The position numbers and the translations under genes are program-made. Positions 27,411 through 36,637 of a stretch of 64,000 bases of DNA are shown here, piece by piece (within the stretch, counting starts at the first letter, position 1; each line of letters starts with the position of its first letter). The notes beneath the pieces were generated by a model that was given only the letters and a program-made list of their open reading frames with translations, was not told the DNA's origin and searched no databases. The DNA is from Haliscomenobacteraceae bacterium (GTDB taxonomy: Bacteria > Bacteroidota > Bacteroidia > Chitinophagales > Saprospiraceae): NCBI GenBank assembly GCA_947501115.1, contig CANMVX010000018.1, positions 1-64,000 on the forward strand, written 5' to 3'.

Positions 27411-28114
27411 TATTTTATTTATCCGCCTTTTTGATTGGCCTGGCAGGTAGTGTTCACTGCGTTGGCATGTGCGGCCCACTGGCTTTAGCTATACCAGCTG
27501 CTGGAAATAGGAAAGGATATTCCCTTTTATTTCGCAGTATCGCCTATCAATCTTCCAGAATAATAGGTTATGGTGTGTTGGGTTTGGTGGTAGGCATATT
27601 AAGTCAAAGCATGCAATTTACTGGCTTACAACCCTATTTCTCTATACTTTCCGGCATTTCCCTTCTGTTTTTGGGATTTTTTGGCATTATCCCAGCTGTT
27701 AACTCCTTTTCCAGGTATCCAGTCATCCATAATTTACAGTTAAAAATTCATCGGATAATGGCTAAAGCCATGTCAAATAATCACTTTAGTACCCCTTTTG
27801 TCCTCGGATTTATGAATGCCCTTTTACCCTGTGGTATGATCTATATCGCTCTTGGCACCGGGCTAAGCAGTGGAAACATCTCCGAAGCGTCGCTTTATCT
27901 CATGTCTTTCGGATTAGGCACGCTTCCGCTCATGTTTATGGTGAGCCTTTTCGGACAAATCATGTCTCTACAAATGCGGCGGAATTGGCAAAAAGCCATT
28001 CCCTTTATATTCATGATATCGGGAATTATATTGATATACAAGGGTATGAACATTGATCTTCCGGTTGATTTTAATTTTTGGGAATGGGGGGTGGAACCCC
28101 AATGTGGCGGCTGA
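27407..28114 (+). CDS. Sulfite exporter TauE/SafE family (UreH-like) membrane protein
   Basis: The protein has 235 residues and six membrane segments. SVHCVGMCGPLALAIP at the N-terminus and FMNALLPCGMIYIALG in the middle are the paired Cys-Gly-Pro/Pro-Cys-Gly motifs of the UreH-like subgroup, which is common at the end of cco operons and is linked to copper handling. It overlaps ccoH by 4 nt. The C-terminus (FWEWGVEPQCGG) runs into a G-rich spacer. The transport substrate is not proven, with copper for the oxidase the context-based guess. Confidence 0.88.
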   Translation: MIFYLSAFLIGLAGSVHCVGMCGPLALAIPAAGNRKGYSLLFRSIAYQSSRIIGYGVLGLVVGILSQSMQFTGLQPYFSILSGISLLFLGFFGIIPAVNSFSRYPVIHNLQLKIHRIMAKAMSNNHFSTPFVLGFMNALLPCGMIYIALGTGLSSGNISEASLYLMSFGLGTLPLMFMVSLFGQIMSLQMRRNWQKAIPFIFMISGIILIYKGMNIDLPVDFNFWEWGVEPQCGG

Positions 28115-28252
28115 AGGGGGATGCGGTGGATTGGGATGGAATGGGGTCGTTGAATTGGAATGGGGACAAGGAGGAGATTGGTCTCCTGCGGACGGGAAAG
28201 CTATTAAGATGGCGCCGCGATACGGCTGAAGTGGGGAATGCTATGGATTTCT
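28078..28252. other. G-rich low-complexity spacer after cco operon
   Basis: About 170 bp with a strong G over C skew on the plus strand and many GGGG or GGATGG-like runs, unlike the AT-rich neighbours. It contains GGCTGAAG followed by a G-run twice (28110 and 28225) and a 6-bp hairpin AGGAGA-TTGG-TCTCCT (28172-28187). There is no T-run. It may be an unusual terminator, a G-quadruplex-prone spacer or a repeat remnant. Confidence 0.5.
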
Positions 28253-28258
28253 AATTCA

Positions 28259-28426
28259 TCACATTTTTTTGGGCACATTGGATTCAGTTAACTTAAGGTT
28301 ATACTTTTCTTTAATGGTTTCCATTTCCTTTTTCAAAATATCAGGATGTTTCCAGTATTTTAAACTTAACTTTTCACGAATTTCTACCATGGTTTTCACA
28401 GAATCAAATTTTTTAATTGTTTCCAT
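28259..28426 (-). CDS. Small antitoxin-like protein paired with PIN toxin
   Basis: A 55-residue protein, METIKKFDSVKTMVEIREKL at the start, then SLKYWKHPDIL and the end ESNVPKKM. It is charged and helical, with no membrane segment. It starts inside the last codons of the PIN gene (overlap 14 nt), so the two are co-translated. Short proteins of the type M(N/K)TxKxFDxVxxMRxIRDxL commonly follow PIN-domain genes in this order, and I infer that it is the cognate antitoxin. Confidence 0.75.
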   Translation of the reverse strand: METIKKFDSVKTMVEIREKLSLKYWKHPDILKKEMETIKEKYNLKLTESNVPKKM

Positions 28427-28886
28427 CTTTAACTATTTTTAAAATTTCTCTTGGTGATCTTATCTCGATTATTTTAAAACCAAGCCTTAAATTGATCGAA
28501 TTATAAAGCTTGATTCTATCTAAATTGACGATATGTTTGAAATTCCAACTAGATAAAACATCTGCATTGTTTAAAGTAGCTAAAGCAATATGTAAAGCAT
28601 CGTTATAACTTTTTATTGTCAAAGCACCTTCTTCTATATATTTTTCTGCAAGATGTATTACTTCATCATTCACAAAAATATTCGAAATTTGATTTTGAGG
28701 AATCTCTTTTACTTTTTCTCTAACCTTAAATTTTGCTAATTCAAGTTCTTGTAATGTCAAATCAGAAAGCATCATAACTTTCTTACCATAGAGAAATTCC
28801 TGAAACAATAAGATACTCCACTCTTCAAATTCTTCATCAAAACAACCACCTATTACAGATGTATCAACATATACTACCATTTTCAA
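28413..28886 (-). CDS. PIN-domain toxin (VapC-like)
   Basis: The protein has 157 residues. The first strand VVYVDTSVIGGCF carries the first catalytic Asp (D8). Further acidic positions are in LTLQELELAKF, YNDALHIALATL and an SSWNFKHIVN segment where the fourth acid is weakly kept. The protein is full length for a PIN toxin, which would be a Mg-dependent RNase. The 55-residue partner follows with a 14-nt overlap. In contrast to the truncated toxin at 7228, this copy keeps its N-terminus. Confidence 0.87.
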   Translation of the reverse strand: MKMVVYVDTSVIGGCFDEEFEEWSILLFQEFLYGKKVMMLSDLTLQELELAKFKVREKVKEIPQNQISNIFVNDEVIHLAEKYIEEGALTIKSYNDALHIALATLNNADVLSSWNFKHIVNLDRIKLYNSINLRLGFKIIEIRSPREILKIVKDGNN

Positions 28887-28982
28887 AGATAAAAGAATTT
28901 ATTGACCATTGCTAATTAATTTTCTTACAATTAATTATATGTTGAAAATGATGCATATATTAATATTTCTATATTTTGGGGA

Positions 28983-30809
28983 TTAATCTATTTTGAGGAT
29001 GGCTGATCTTTCACTGGTTCCATTTTCATTAATGGATTCTATGCAATAATAATAGGTTTTTTGGGAATCCATAGCTTTCATCCAATACTCATTATTGGAA
29101 TGGACCATGATGCTGGTATATAATTTGTCTGGTTCTGTGCCATAATAGATGTTATATGCGAATGCATTATCCACTGGCTTCCATTTGATGAAGGCACTAC
29201 GTTTATCCTTTTCGGTTCTCAAAACGATAAAATTCTGCACCTTCTCTGGCTTCTCCCCCAACCCATTTCCAAATACCCTAAGACCACTAATGGCAAATTT
29301 ACCCGTAGGCATATTCTTGATTTCCAATTTGATATATCTTGTTTCCAAGGGAGTTTGCAGTTCAATATAATCATGAGGAACATCGGTATTATTTCTGGAT
29401 TTATCCGCTAATACATCCCATTTTTTACCGTCTTGAGAATGCCAGATAATGTATTGATGGAACTGATTGGGCCATTTTCCCAGCCGATTTGAATCAACAT
29501 CCTGATCGGCAAAATTAATTTGTATGGCATTTACCCTGGAAATATTGCCCAAATCGGACTGAATCCATTCCCCTGCATTGCCCGTTTTTGCACTCCAATA
29601 GGTTTTTGAAAGCTCATCTACCGCATTATTGGGCAGATAACCGCCCAAAGTAGATGAAACGGCAACGGGTTTATTATAATTTAATAACATCCATCCCGTA
29701 AAATAGGGGGATTTACCATCTTTACCATATTCATCGCCTTTGATGCCAGCAGTGGGAATATAATGAGGGTAATCGCCAAAAGTAGTATTACAAAACATTT
29801 TATCGTCCGAATCAAATCCAGATGGCCAAATACCCAATCTCCGTTCGAAGGTGTTTTTTACGGAGATAACAGTGGTAGAAATATGCCAGTAATTCCCAAA
29901 TCTGTCATTGAAAGTAGTTCCATGACCTGCTCCCCGAACGAAACCGCCTACTTTAATGCTCAAAGGATCACTTTGTGCCTGAAAAGGTCCCAACGGATGC
30001 TCCCCTACCAGCAAACCATCGGCATAACCACTAAATTCAGTACCCGGAGCCCCATATTGGAGGTAATATTTATTTTTATACTTTGTCATGTGAGAACCTT
30101 CGAGAAAAGGATCCAGGAAAGTATTATCCATGTGTTCCCCAAATCTTTGCCAACCAAATCGCCAAGGTTCCAGGGAATACATCTCCTTCCGGGTTCCTAT
30201 GGGATGTAAGGACTTCCTTTCAAGTTCAATACCATACATGGGGTATCGGTTACTGCTTCCGTTATACATATAAAACTTCCCATCGTCATCAGTAAAAAAC
30301 GAGGGATCCCACCCTCCTATCGCAAAGGAATCAACTAAAGGTTTCCATTCATTTTCCTTTGGATTGGTGCTCATCCAAATGGTGAAATTAGTGGAATAAG
30401 TAGAGCCCATAACAATCAGGGTATCGCCTAAAATGCCCACCCCGGGAGCACAAAGTTCATCATAGACATTATGCCAGGGACGTAAAAACTTTTTGCTGTT
30501 AAATGTCCAGTTCAGCATATCATCACTCCACCAATAGCCCCACTGATTCGTTGAAAACAAATAATAGGTATCCTTAAATAATACAATAACCGGGTCAGCG
30601 GTAGCTCTGTGTCTGCCCCATTCGCTGAAATTAGGAATAGGAGTATAACCATAATCAATATTTATCGGATTACAATAGGTCTTATTTTGGGCAGTCAAAG
30701 TTCCCGTAAAGAAAAATGACATATTTAAAATCAATACATTAAAAATAAGTGGAGAGATACCTTTTAAGGAAAATGTCCGGGGATGATTCTTTTTTGTCAT
30801 GATTTTCAT
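28983..30809 (-). CDS. Secreted GH43-like protein with discoidin and Fn3 domains
   Basis: The protein has 608 residues with a signal peptide (about 1-40, ending GTLTAQNK). A five-bladed propeller typical of GH43-like enzymes covers about 45-360: RATADPVIVLFKDTYYLFST with a candidate Asp base, then WDPSFFTDDDGKFYMYNGSS and FLEGSHMTKYKNKYYLQYG with a candidate Glu acid. An F5/8-type-C (discoidin) domain lies at about 385-515 (AVDELSKTYWSAKTGNAGEW to RYIKLEIKNMP). A fibronectin-III-like domain lies at about 520-608. It probably acts on arabinose- or xylose-containing glycans outside the cytoplasm. No T9SS tail is seen. The gene stands alone. Confidence 0.88.
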   Translation of the reverse strand: MKIMTKKNHPRTFSLKGISPLIFNVLILNMSFFFTGTLTAQNKTYCNPINIDYGYTPIPNFSEWGRHRATADPVIVLFKDTYYLFSTNQWGYWWSDDMLNWTFNSKKFLRPWHNVYDELCAPGVGILGDTLIVMGSTYSTNFTIWMSTNPKENEWKPLVDSFAIGGWDPSFFTDDDGKFYMYNGSSNRYPMYGIELERKSLHPIGTRKEMYSLEPWRFGWQRFGEHMDNTFLDPFLEGSHMTKYKNKYYLQYGAPGTEFSGYADGLLVGEHPLGPFQAQSDPLSIKVGGFVRGAGHGTTFNDRFGNYWHISTTVISVKNTFERRLGIWPSGFDSDDKMFCNTTFGDYPHYIPTAGIKGDEYGKDGKSPYFTGWMLLNYNKPVAVSSTLGGYLPNNAVDELSKTYWSAKTGNAGEWIQSDLGNISRVNAIQINFADQDVDSNRLGKWPNQFHQYIIWHSQDGKKWDVLADKSRNNTDVPHDYIELQTPLETRYIKLEIKNMPTGKFAISGLRVFGNGLGEKPEKVQNFIVLRTEKDKRSAFIKWKPVDNAFAYNIYYGTEPDKLYTSIMVHSNNEYWMKAMDSQKTYYYCIESINENGTSERSAILKID

Positions 30810-30980
30810 TTAAGTCTAACGAAATTAAAGAAAAGGAAAGTAATTTTTCGAAAAGTTATACTGACTTCTTCTAAAATAGGTTTACACAAAATCATGTAAA
30901 TACTGATTCAGAGCCGAGTGTTAGTGGTAAATTTCACCTATAAAATCTATTGTAAACTCACCGGACTATTTCTAAAACCA

Positions 30981-31016
30981 GAAAGGAGACCAGCAAATAA
31001 ATGCTAATCTCCTTTC
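30981..31016 (-). terminator. Hairpin downstream of T9SS pseudogene
   Basis: GAAAGGAGA (30981-30989) and TCTCCTTTC (31008-31016) pair perfectly, with an extra inner AGCA/TGCT. It lies 30 bp past the end of the minus-strand pseudogene, so it is probably its old terminator. The T-rich tail is weak (GGTTTT). Confidence 0.55.
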
Positions 31017-31046
31017 AAAATTAAATCGAGATATAATTCACCTACT

Positions 31047-31691
31047 TTATTCTTGTTGTACCGAAATAAGTTTTCCGGTGTATTTATTTTGTCCATTGAA
31101 AAGTTCATAATTGAATTCAGCACCAGCCAGAAGCTGATGAACAACAAATTCATCTTGGCCAATATTACGACGTCTCACCAAGGATTTAACTAATCGACCG
31201 GTCATATCATAGACATTCAAACGAACTTCCTCACCATCCACATTTCTAATAAATGGAATATGGACGGTACCATTAAAGGAATTAGGATAAGGCAGCTTAG
31301 CCATCGTCTTGTTATGATGGTTTACGTCGCGGATTTCTAAAGCCAGAGTATAAAATCTGTTCTCGCTATAGACTTTATGACGGGCAATGGCTTTAAAAGG
31401 CAGGGATAAAAGTAATTTATCAGGATCAATAGTATTGGACCAACTAAAAGTAATTAAACCTTCCTCTTCAAAAATACCTAAGTAAGGTAAAAGGTCTTTA
31501 TCCAACCTACTTTCCAGAAATTACAGCATATCAGCATCATAGTTCAGAGTAAATTGAATACCATCGGCTGTAATTTGCTTATGCAATTTTTAAAAAAGAA
31601 ATAACTCTTCATCTGGTAATAAAGGATTACTTCTAACCTGAATCATGTATGAATTAACCTCCTTTATTTCACTTGAATTTTTTGAACTCGT
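31047..31691 (-). pseudogene. Cohesin-like/T9SS secreted protein fragment with two in-frame stops
   Basis: Reading one minus frame from 31691 gives SSEIKEVNSYMIQVRSNPLL, then PDEELFLF-stop (TAA 31592-31590), KLHKQITADGIQFTLNYDA, DML-stop (TAA 31523-31521) and a long open part from 31505. That part holds DEGLITFSWSN-like cohesin sequence (here EEEGLITFSWSN), FYTLALEIRD, and a T9SS type A sorting domain (LPYPNSFNGTV, VYDMTGRLVKSL, end KLISVQQE). The frame is kept through both stops, so these are point nonsense changes in the 3' end of a formerly much larger secreted protein. The upstream bulk is gone. Confidence 0.85.
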
Positions 31692-31887
31692 TTAATCTGA
31701 ATCACTAAAATCTTCTATTTTGATACTAAAAAAGTTATTCTGTAAGATATTTTAGGTAGATAGATTTCAGAATTTTAAAAATTTAAATTACAAAAATTTA
31801 CTTGAAATTAAATTATATATTTTATAGAAAAAAAACAAATTAAAAGTCTTGAGGTATATGAAAATATATAAAATAGATTTTTTAAAC

Positions 31888-31923
31888 AAAAAAAAATACA
31901 TCAACAATTTAATAGTTGATGTA
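31888..31923 (-). terminator. Rho-independent terminator for tRNA-Lys
   Basis: A perfect 9-bp stem, TACATCAAC (31897-31905) and GTTGATGTA (31915-31923). On the minus strand nine T residues follow directly (31896-31888). It lies 57 bp beyond the tRNA-Lys 3' end. The rest of the 31692-32171 intergenic stretch is AT-rich with only this and the tRNA. Confidence 0.85.
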
Positions 31924-31979
31924 CTTTAACTTTCATTTAAAATCGAGCAAGAAAAATTGACTCGATATGGAAATATGTG

Positions 31980-32052
31980 TGATCCCGCTGGGATTCGAAC
32001 CCAGGACCCTATCATTAAAAGTGATATGCTCTACCGGCTGAGCTACAGGATC
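31980..32052 (-). tRNA. tRNA-Lys (anticodon UUU)
   Basis: A 73-nt cloverleaf. Acceptor GATCCTG/CGGGATC (one G-U), D-arm GCTC AGCCGGTA GAGC, anticodon stem TATCA/TGATA with loop CTTTTAA (UUU, decodes AAA/AAG), T-arm CTGGG TTCGAAT CCCAG, discriminator A. No CCA is encoded. The last pairings and loop sizes are canonical. Confidence 0.96.
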
Positions 32053-32171
32053 ATTGCCCTAATTTCTTAAAGCGACGCAAAGATAGGGGAACATTTGATT
32101 AAAAAAAGAAATCGTTATTATTTTTTTTAAAAAAATGTGTGTTATTCCCTTACACTTTGACAATCAACTAA

Positions 32172-32561
32172 TTATTCTTCATCTTCTGAAGGATCAGCAT
32201 TTAATTCTCTGGCCAGCTCTTCCATCATAGCATATTCTATAGATTCATCTACGGTTGGAAGGATAGTTAAAACAGTATCGAGCCTTGATATTTCTATCAA
32301 CTTCTTTACCGCTGGCTGGTCAATACCCGTTAATATAAAAGAACCAAGTTCTTTCCACAACCTGTCGGCAGTAAGGATGGCAGAAAGGCCGGAAGAATCG
32401 ACAAATTTAACGGGAGAAAGATCGAGGATAAGATTTTTAACCCCTTTTTGAAAGATCAGAACTAATTCTGATTTTAGCGTAGGCGCGTTAGACGAGTTCA
32501 GGTTCTCCTCTTCAATCCTAAAAACGGTGTATTGCTCTTTATTATCTACTGCGTATTTCAT
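32172..32561 (-). CDS. STAS-domain protein (anti-sigma factor antagonist-like)
   Basis: The protein has 129 residues. The STAS fold covers about 1-110 with LILDLSPVKFVDSSGLSAIL, where the Ser in DSSGL is the usual phosphorylation site. A short acidic tail (ADPSEDEE) follows. STAS proteins act as switch partners of anti-sigma factors or as adaptors. No anti-sigma kinase is nearby. It is divergent from clpC, about 165 bp away. Confidence 0.9.
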   Translation of the reverse strand: MKYAVDNKEQYTVFRIEEENLNSSNAPTLKSELVLIFQKGVKNLILDLSPVKFVDSSGLSAILTADRLWKELGSFILTGIDQPAVKKLIEISRLDTVLTILPTVDESIEYAMMEELARELNADPSEDEE

Positions 32562-32725
32562 ACTCTTACACTGGTTTCTGATGAATAATGATAATCCGGA
32601 AAAATAATCCGGGACACAAAATTAAGGAAATGCACGAAACATTCTTATATTTATCGCAACAAATACGCTCTAAACTTTGTATTATTTTTTTATTGTAGTA
32701 ATATTAGGCTCAGAAACGGTAAACT

Positions 32726-35275
32726 ATGAACAATAGAAAGTTTTCACCAAAGGTTAAACAAGTCATAGCTAACAGCCGCGAAGAAGCCATCAGGCTCGGA
32801 CACGATTATATAGGTACCGAGCACTTGCTTTTAGGCGTGGTTGCTGATAAAGACAGTATTGCCATGAAGGTGTTAGAATCGCTGGAAGTTAATTCAAGTG
32901 ATTTGCGTAAAGCATTGCAGGAGGCGGTTGAACGCTTACCTGTAGGAAATTCCAGTTTGAATATTGGGACGCTTCCTCTGAACAAGCAAGCCGAGAAAGT
33001 ATTGAAAGTTACTTTCCTCGAAGCTAAAATGCTTAAGAACGAGGAAATATGCCCGGAACATCTGGTTTTATCTATTTTGAAACATAATGATAATCCCGCC
33101 TCCCGCATTTTGCGCGATTTTGAAATCGATTATGAGGTGTTTAAAGCAGAATTAGAATTCGTGAAACAAGATCAGGACTTCACTTCCATTGAACCTTTCG
33201 CCCAGGCGTCGTCTTCCGACTCTGAAGATTCGTATGATGACGACGAGCCAGGTAAAGGTTTTCAGCAACGTAAAACAAATACTAAATCCAGAACCCCTGT
33301 GCTAGACAATTTTGGTCGCGATGTGACTAAACTGGCAGAAGAGGGCAAACTAGATCCGATTATCGGTCGGGAGAGTGAAATTGAGCGTGTTTCACAAATC
33401 CTTAGCCGCAGGAAAAAGAATAATCCTATCCTTATAGGTGAACCAGGCGTGGGGAAAACGGCCATCGTCGAAGGTCTTGCGCTGCGCATTATGCAAAGAA
33501 AGGTATCACGTACCTTATTTAATAAGCGTATCGTTATGCTAGACCTTGCAGCGTTAGTTGCAGGCACCAAATACAGGGGTCAATTTGAGGAGAGAATGAA
33601 AGCGATCATGAATGAGCTCGAGAAAACGAGAGATGTCATTTTATTTATCGACGAAATTCATACAATCGTTGGTGCAGGTGGCGCCACAGGTTCTCTCGAT
33701 GCCTCTAATATATTTAAACCGGCATTAGCCAGAGGTGAATTACAGTGCATTGGGGCTTCTACCCTAGATGAATATCGCCAGCACATAGAAAAAGATGGTG
33801 CGTTGGATCGTCGTTTCCAGAAGGTGCTTGTTGAACCACCTTCTGCTGAAGAGGCCATTCACATTCTACATAACATAAAGAACAAATACGAAGATTTCCA
33901 CAATGTGAACTATAGCGATGAGGCTATCACTGCTTGTGTACGTCTGAGTGATCGTTATATTACCGATCGCTTCCTTCCAGATAAGGCCATTGATGTACTG
34001 GATGAGGTAGGCGCAAGGGTTCACCTGAAAAATATTCATGTTCCTCAACATATTGTTGAACTGGAAACGCAGATTGAAGAATTGAAAGAATCTAAAAATC
34101 AGGCTGTTAAAAATCAACAATACGAAAGGGCGGCAGATCTAAGAGATAGAGAATCAAAATTGGTTCGTCAATTAGAGTTTGCGAAAGTGCAGTGGGACGA
34201 GGAGTCAAAAACCCGTCGTTACCCTGTGACCGATGAAGAAATCGCTGAAGTAGTATCCATGATGACAGGTATTCCCGTTAATCGTGTGGCGCAAAGTGAA
34301 GGAAAGAGGTTGGTAAGCATGGAAAAAGACATGCAGAAGGTCATCATAGGTCAGGAAGATGCCATTAAAAAGGTATCAAAAGCCATTCTAAGAAACAGGG
34401 TTGGTCTGAAAGATCCTAAAAAACCTATTGGTACGTTCATTTTCCTTGGCCCAACGGGGGTTGGAAAAACGGAATTGGCGAAAGCGCTGGCAAAATATAT
34501 GTTCGACTCTGACGATGCGTTAATTCGTATTGACATGACGGAATACATGGAGAAATTTTCTGTCAGCCGACTCATTGGAGCGCCTCCGGGTTATGTGGGT
34601 TACGAAGAAGGTGGACAATTAACAGAAAAGGTAAGAAGAAAGCCCTACTCCGTTATATTGCTTGATGAAATAGAAAAAGCGCATCCCGATGTATATAATA
34701 TATTGCTTCAGGTTCTTGATGACGGCGTTTTGACAGATGGTTTAGGTAGGAAGGTAGATTTCAAGAACACCTTAATCATCATGACTTCTAATATAGGTGT
34801 AAGGCAATTAAAAGATTTTGGTCAGGGATTAGGTTTTAATACTAAGGCAAGACAGGAGGCTACAGAGGAAAATACCAAAGCAGTCATACAAAATGCATTA
34901 AAAAAGACTTTTTCTCCGGAATTTTTGAATCGTATCGACGATGTTGTTATCTTTAACGCCTTAGGCATGGAGGAAATTTACAGTATCATAGATATTGCAT
35001 TATCCGACCTGTATAAGCGATTAACTCAGTTGACATTTACCTTGAGTTTATCTGCGGAAGCAAAAAAGTTTGTAGCCGAAAAAGGATTTGACCCGCAGTT
35101 TGGTGCCAGACCGTTGCATCGTGCTATACAGAAATATCTGGAAGATCCATTGGCTGAGTTCATTTTAAATGAGAATCCATCAGAAGGCAGTGAATTAATT
35201 GCTGTAATGAATGAAGACCTAAGTGGAACAGCTATAACTTTCGCCAGCGAAATAAAGTCTGACGTTTCAGAATAG
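32726..35275 (+). CDS. clpC: ClpC-type AAA+ unfoldase
   Basis: The protein has 849 residues. An N-domain with two Clp repeats (about 1-150, [14 protein letters not shown]) is followed by an acidic linker and D1 with [13 protein letters not shown] and [18 protein letters not shown]-like middle motif ([19 protein letters not shown]) and D2 with [17 protein letters not shown] and [14 protein letters not shown] follow, then the sensor-2 end [22 protein letters not shown]. The protein partners with ClpP for protein quality control. It is a full-length housekeeping gene. Confidence 0.96.
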   Translation: MNNRKFSPKVKQVIANSREEAIRLGHDYIGTEHLLLGVVADKDSIAMKVLESLEVNSSDLRKALQEAVERLPVGNSSLNIGTLPLNKQAEKVLKVTFLEAKMLKNEEICPEHLVLSILKHNDNPASRILRDFEIDYEVFKAELEFVKQDQDFTSIEPFAQASSSDSEDSYDDDEPGKGFQQRKTNTKSRTPVLDNFGRDVTKLAEEGKLDPIIGRESEIERVSQILSRRKKNNPILIGEPGVGKTAIVEGLALRIMQRKVSRTLFNKRIVMLDLAALVAGTKYRGQFEERMKAIMNELEKTRDVILFIDEIHTIVGAGGATGSLDASNIFKPALARGELQCIGASTLDEYRQHIEKDGALDRRFQKVLVEPPSAEEAIHILHNIKNKYEDFHNVNYSDEAITACVRLSDRYITDRFLPDKAIDVLDEVGARVHLKNIHVPQHIVELETQIEELKESKNQAVKNQQYERAADLRDRESKLVRQLEFAKVQWDEESKTRRYPVTDEEIAEVVSMMTGIPVNRVAQSEGKRLVSMEKDMQKVIIGQEDAIKKVSKAILRNRVGLKDPKKPIGTFIFLGPTGVGKTELAKALAKYMFDSDDALIRIDMTEYMEKFSVSRLIGAPPGYVGYEEGGQLTEKVRRKPYSVILLDEIEKAHPDVYNILLQVLDDGVLTDGLGRKVDFKNTLIIMTSNIGVRQLKDFGQGLGFNTKARQEATEENTKAVIQNALKKTFSPEFLNRIDDVVIFNALGMEEIYSIIDIALSDLYKRLTQLTFTLSLSAEAKKFVAEKGFDPQFGARPLHRAIQKYLEDPLAEFILNENPSEGSELIAVMNEDLSGTAITFASEIKSDVSE

Positions 35276-35318
35276 ATAATCAATTTAATCCATCACTTTT
35301 TTAACTAAAAAAAATCAT

Positions 35319-35906
35319 TTGGCCAAGAGAATAGTTCCTTCGAATTCAAGCACAGACGATAAACCTGGGCTAAGAATAAACGATCAAATACGCGTACCAG
35401 AGGTTCGCTTAGTAGGTGAAAATCTGGAAGTCCTCTCCGAAGTTGCTGGGATGGAGGTAAAAGGTGGGGAAGTTTACAATACCCGGCAAGTCAGGGAGTG
35501 GGCTACCCAGTTACAACTTGACATGGTGGAAATATCACCTAATGCGGCACCTCCCGTTGTCAGGGTGGTTGACTTCAATAAATTCCTTTATGAAAAAAAG
35601 AGGAAGGAAAAGGAGATAAAGTCAAAAGCTGCCAAAACCGTCATCAAGGAAATCCGTTTCGGACCCAATACTGATGATCATGACTTTGAGTTTAAAGTAC
35701 GCCATGCAAAGACCTTCCTGGAGGAGAATGCAAAAGTAAAAGCTTACGTAAACTTTAGGGGAAGGACCATTGTATTTAAGGACCGTGGGGAGCTTCTTTT
35801 ATTGCGTTTCTTAAAAGAACTGGAAGAATACGGTGCGCCGGAAGCTTTACCAAAACTGGAAGGACGTAGAATGATTGTCATGGTATCTCCGAAGCGCAAA
35901 AAATAA
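35319..35906 (+). CDS. infC: Translation initiation factor IF-3
   Basis: The protein has 195 residues starting at TTG 35319 (MAKRIVPSN). The N-domain holds RINDQIRVPEVRLVGENLEV, and the C-domain KEIRFGPNTDDHDFEFKVRH and KVKAYVNFRGRTIVFKDRGE. There is no in-frame ATG before the conserved part, so translation begins at a non-AUG codon. That fits the family habit of IF-3 discriminating against its own start codon. It is followed by rpmI and rplT in the classic order. Confidence 0.95.
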   Translation: MAKRIVPSNSSTDDKPGLRINDQIRVPEVRLVGENLEVLSEVAGMEVKGGEVYNTRQVREWATQLQLDMVEISPNAAPPVVRVVDFNKFLYEKKRKEKEIKSKAAKTVIKEIRFGPNTDDHDFEFKVRHAKTFLEENAKVKAYVNFRGRTIVFKDRGELLLLRFLKELEEYGAPEALPKLEGRRMIVMVSPKRKK

Positions 35907-35940
35907 ATGATCGTTTTATCGCGAATTAAATGAATTTGTC

Positions 35941-35948
35941 TATATTTG
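35941..35948 (+). promoter_or_regulatory. Candidate -7 box before rpmI-rplT
   Basis: TATATTTG fits TANNTTTG and lies 22 bp upstream of the rpmI ATG, in the 63-bp gap after infC. A -33 TTG box is not evident, so the operon may also be read from infC. Confidence 0.35.
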
Positions 35949-35969
35949 CCAACTGAAAAAAAAACAATC

Positions 35970-36167
35970 ATGCCAAAAATGAAAACCCACTCTAGTGCTA
36001 AGAAGAGATTCTCAGTAACAGGGTCAGGAAAAATCAAGCGTTTTCAAGCGAACACTTCGCACAGAATGCGCAACAAGAGCAAACGTGCCAAATTGAATTT
36101 ACGTGATTCCACTACCGTTGACGGTTCTGAACAGAAACGCGTAATGCGCATGCTTTGCATCAGATAA
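35970..36167 (+). CDS. rpmI: Ribosomal protein bL35
   Basis: 65 residues from ATG 35970 (MPKMKTHSSAKKRFSVTGSG), with the RNKSKRAKLNLR core typical of bL35. An upstream in-frame start at 35946 would add MPTEKKTI, which is not part of the family, so I reject it. It lies between infC and rplT. Confidence 0.95.
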   Translation: MPKMKTHSSAKKRFSVTGSGKIKRFQANTSHRMRNKSKRAKLNLRDSTTVDGSEQKRVMRMLCIR

Positions 36168-36235
36168 ACCTATTTTTTAACGAGAATACAGAAAAAAGTC
36201 TCTTTTGAGCTCTGTATTGGACTAAAACAATCATT

Positions 36236-36580
36236 ATGCCTCGTTCCGTAAACGCGGTCGCTTCCAGAAAGCGTCGCAAGAAAATTTTAGACGCAGCCAA
36301 AGGTTTCTTTGGTGCCAGAAGAAATGTATATACAGCCGCTAAGAATACCTTAGAGAAAGGTATGGGATATGCTTATCGCGACCGTCGTGCAAAGAAAAGA
36401 GCGTATCGCCGCCTTTGGATTGCACGTATCAACGCCGCTGTAAGAACTTTCGGAATGTCTTACAGCCGTTTTATGCATTTAATTAGCAATAACGATATTT
36501 CACTTAATAGAAAAGTATTAGCCGATTTGGCCTTAAACCATCCTGATACTTTCGCCGCCGTGGTAAAATCTTTGTCTTAA
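36236..36580 (+). CDS. rplT: Ribosomal protein bL20
   Basis: 114 residues, [18 protein letters not shown] at the start, then [17 protein letters not shown] and [18 protein letters not shown], all conserved in bL20. It binds 23S rRNA early in assembly. It is the last gene of the infC-rpmI-rplT group, closed by a strong terminator. Confidence 0.97.
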   Translation: MPRSVNAVASRKRRKKILDAAKGFFGARRNVYTAAKNTLEKGMGYAYRDRRAKKRAYRRLWIARINAAVRTFGMSYSRFMHLISNNDISLNRKVLADLALNHPDTFAAVVKSLS

Positions 36581-36598
36581 TTAAATAAAATTAGGTTC

Positions 36599-36632
36599 AA
36601 AAGGGCATTTTCAACAGAAAATGCCCTTTTTT
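36599..36632 (+). terminator. Rho-independent terminator after rplT
   Basis: A 14-bp perfect stem, AAAAGGGCATTTTC (36599-36612) and GAAAATGCCCTTTT (36617-36630), with loop AACA and T-run at 36627-36632. It ends the ribosomal operon six bases before the next frame starts. Confidence 0.92.
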
Positions 36633-36637
36633 AGATT

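Noticed and set aside
29763-30209. 148-residue plus-strand gene
   Set aside because: Antisense to the GH43-like gene, whose domains are convincing.
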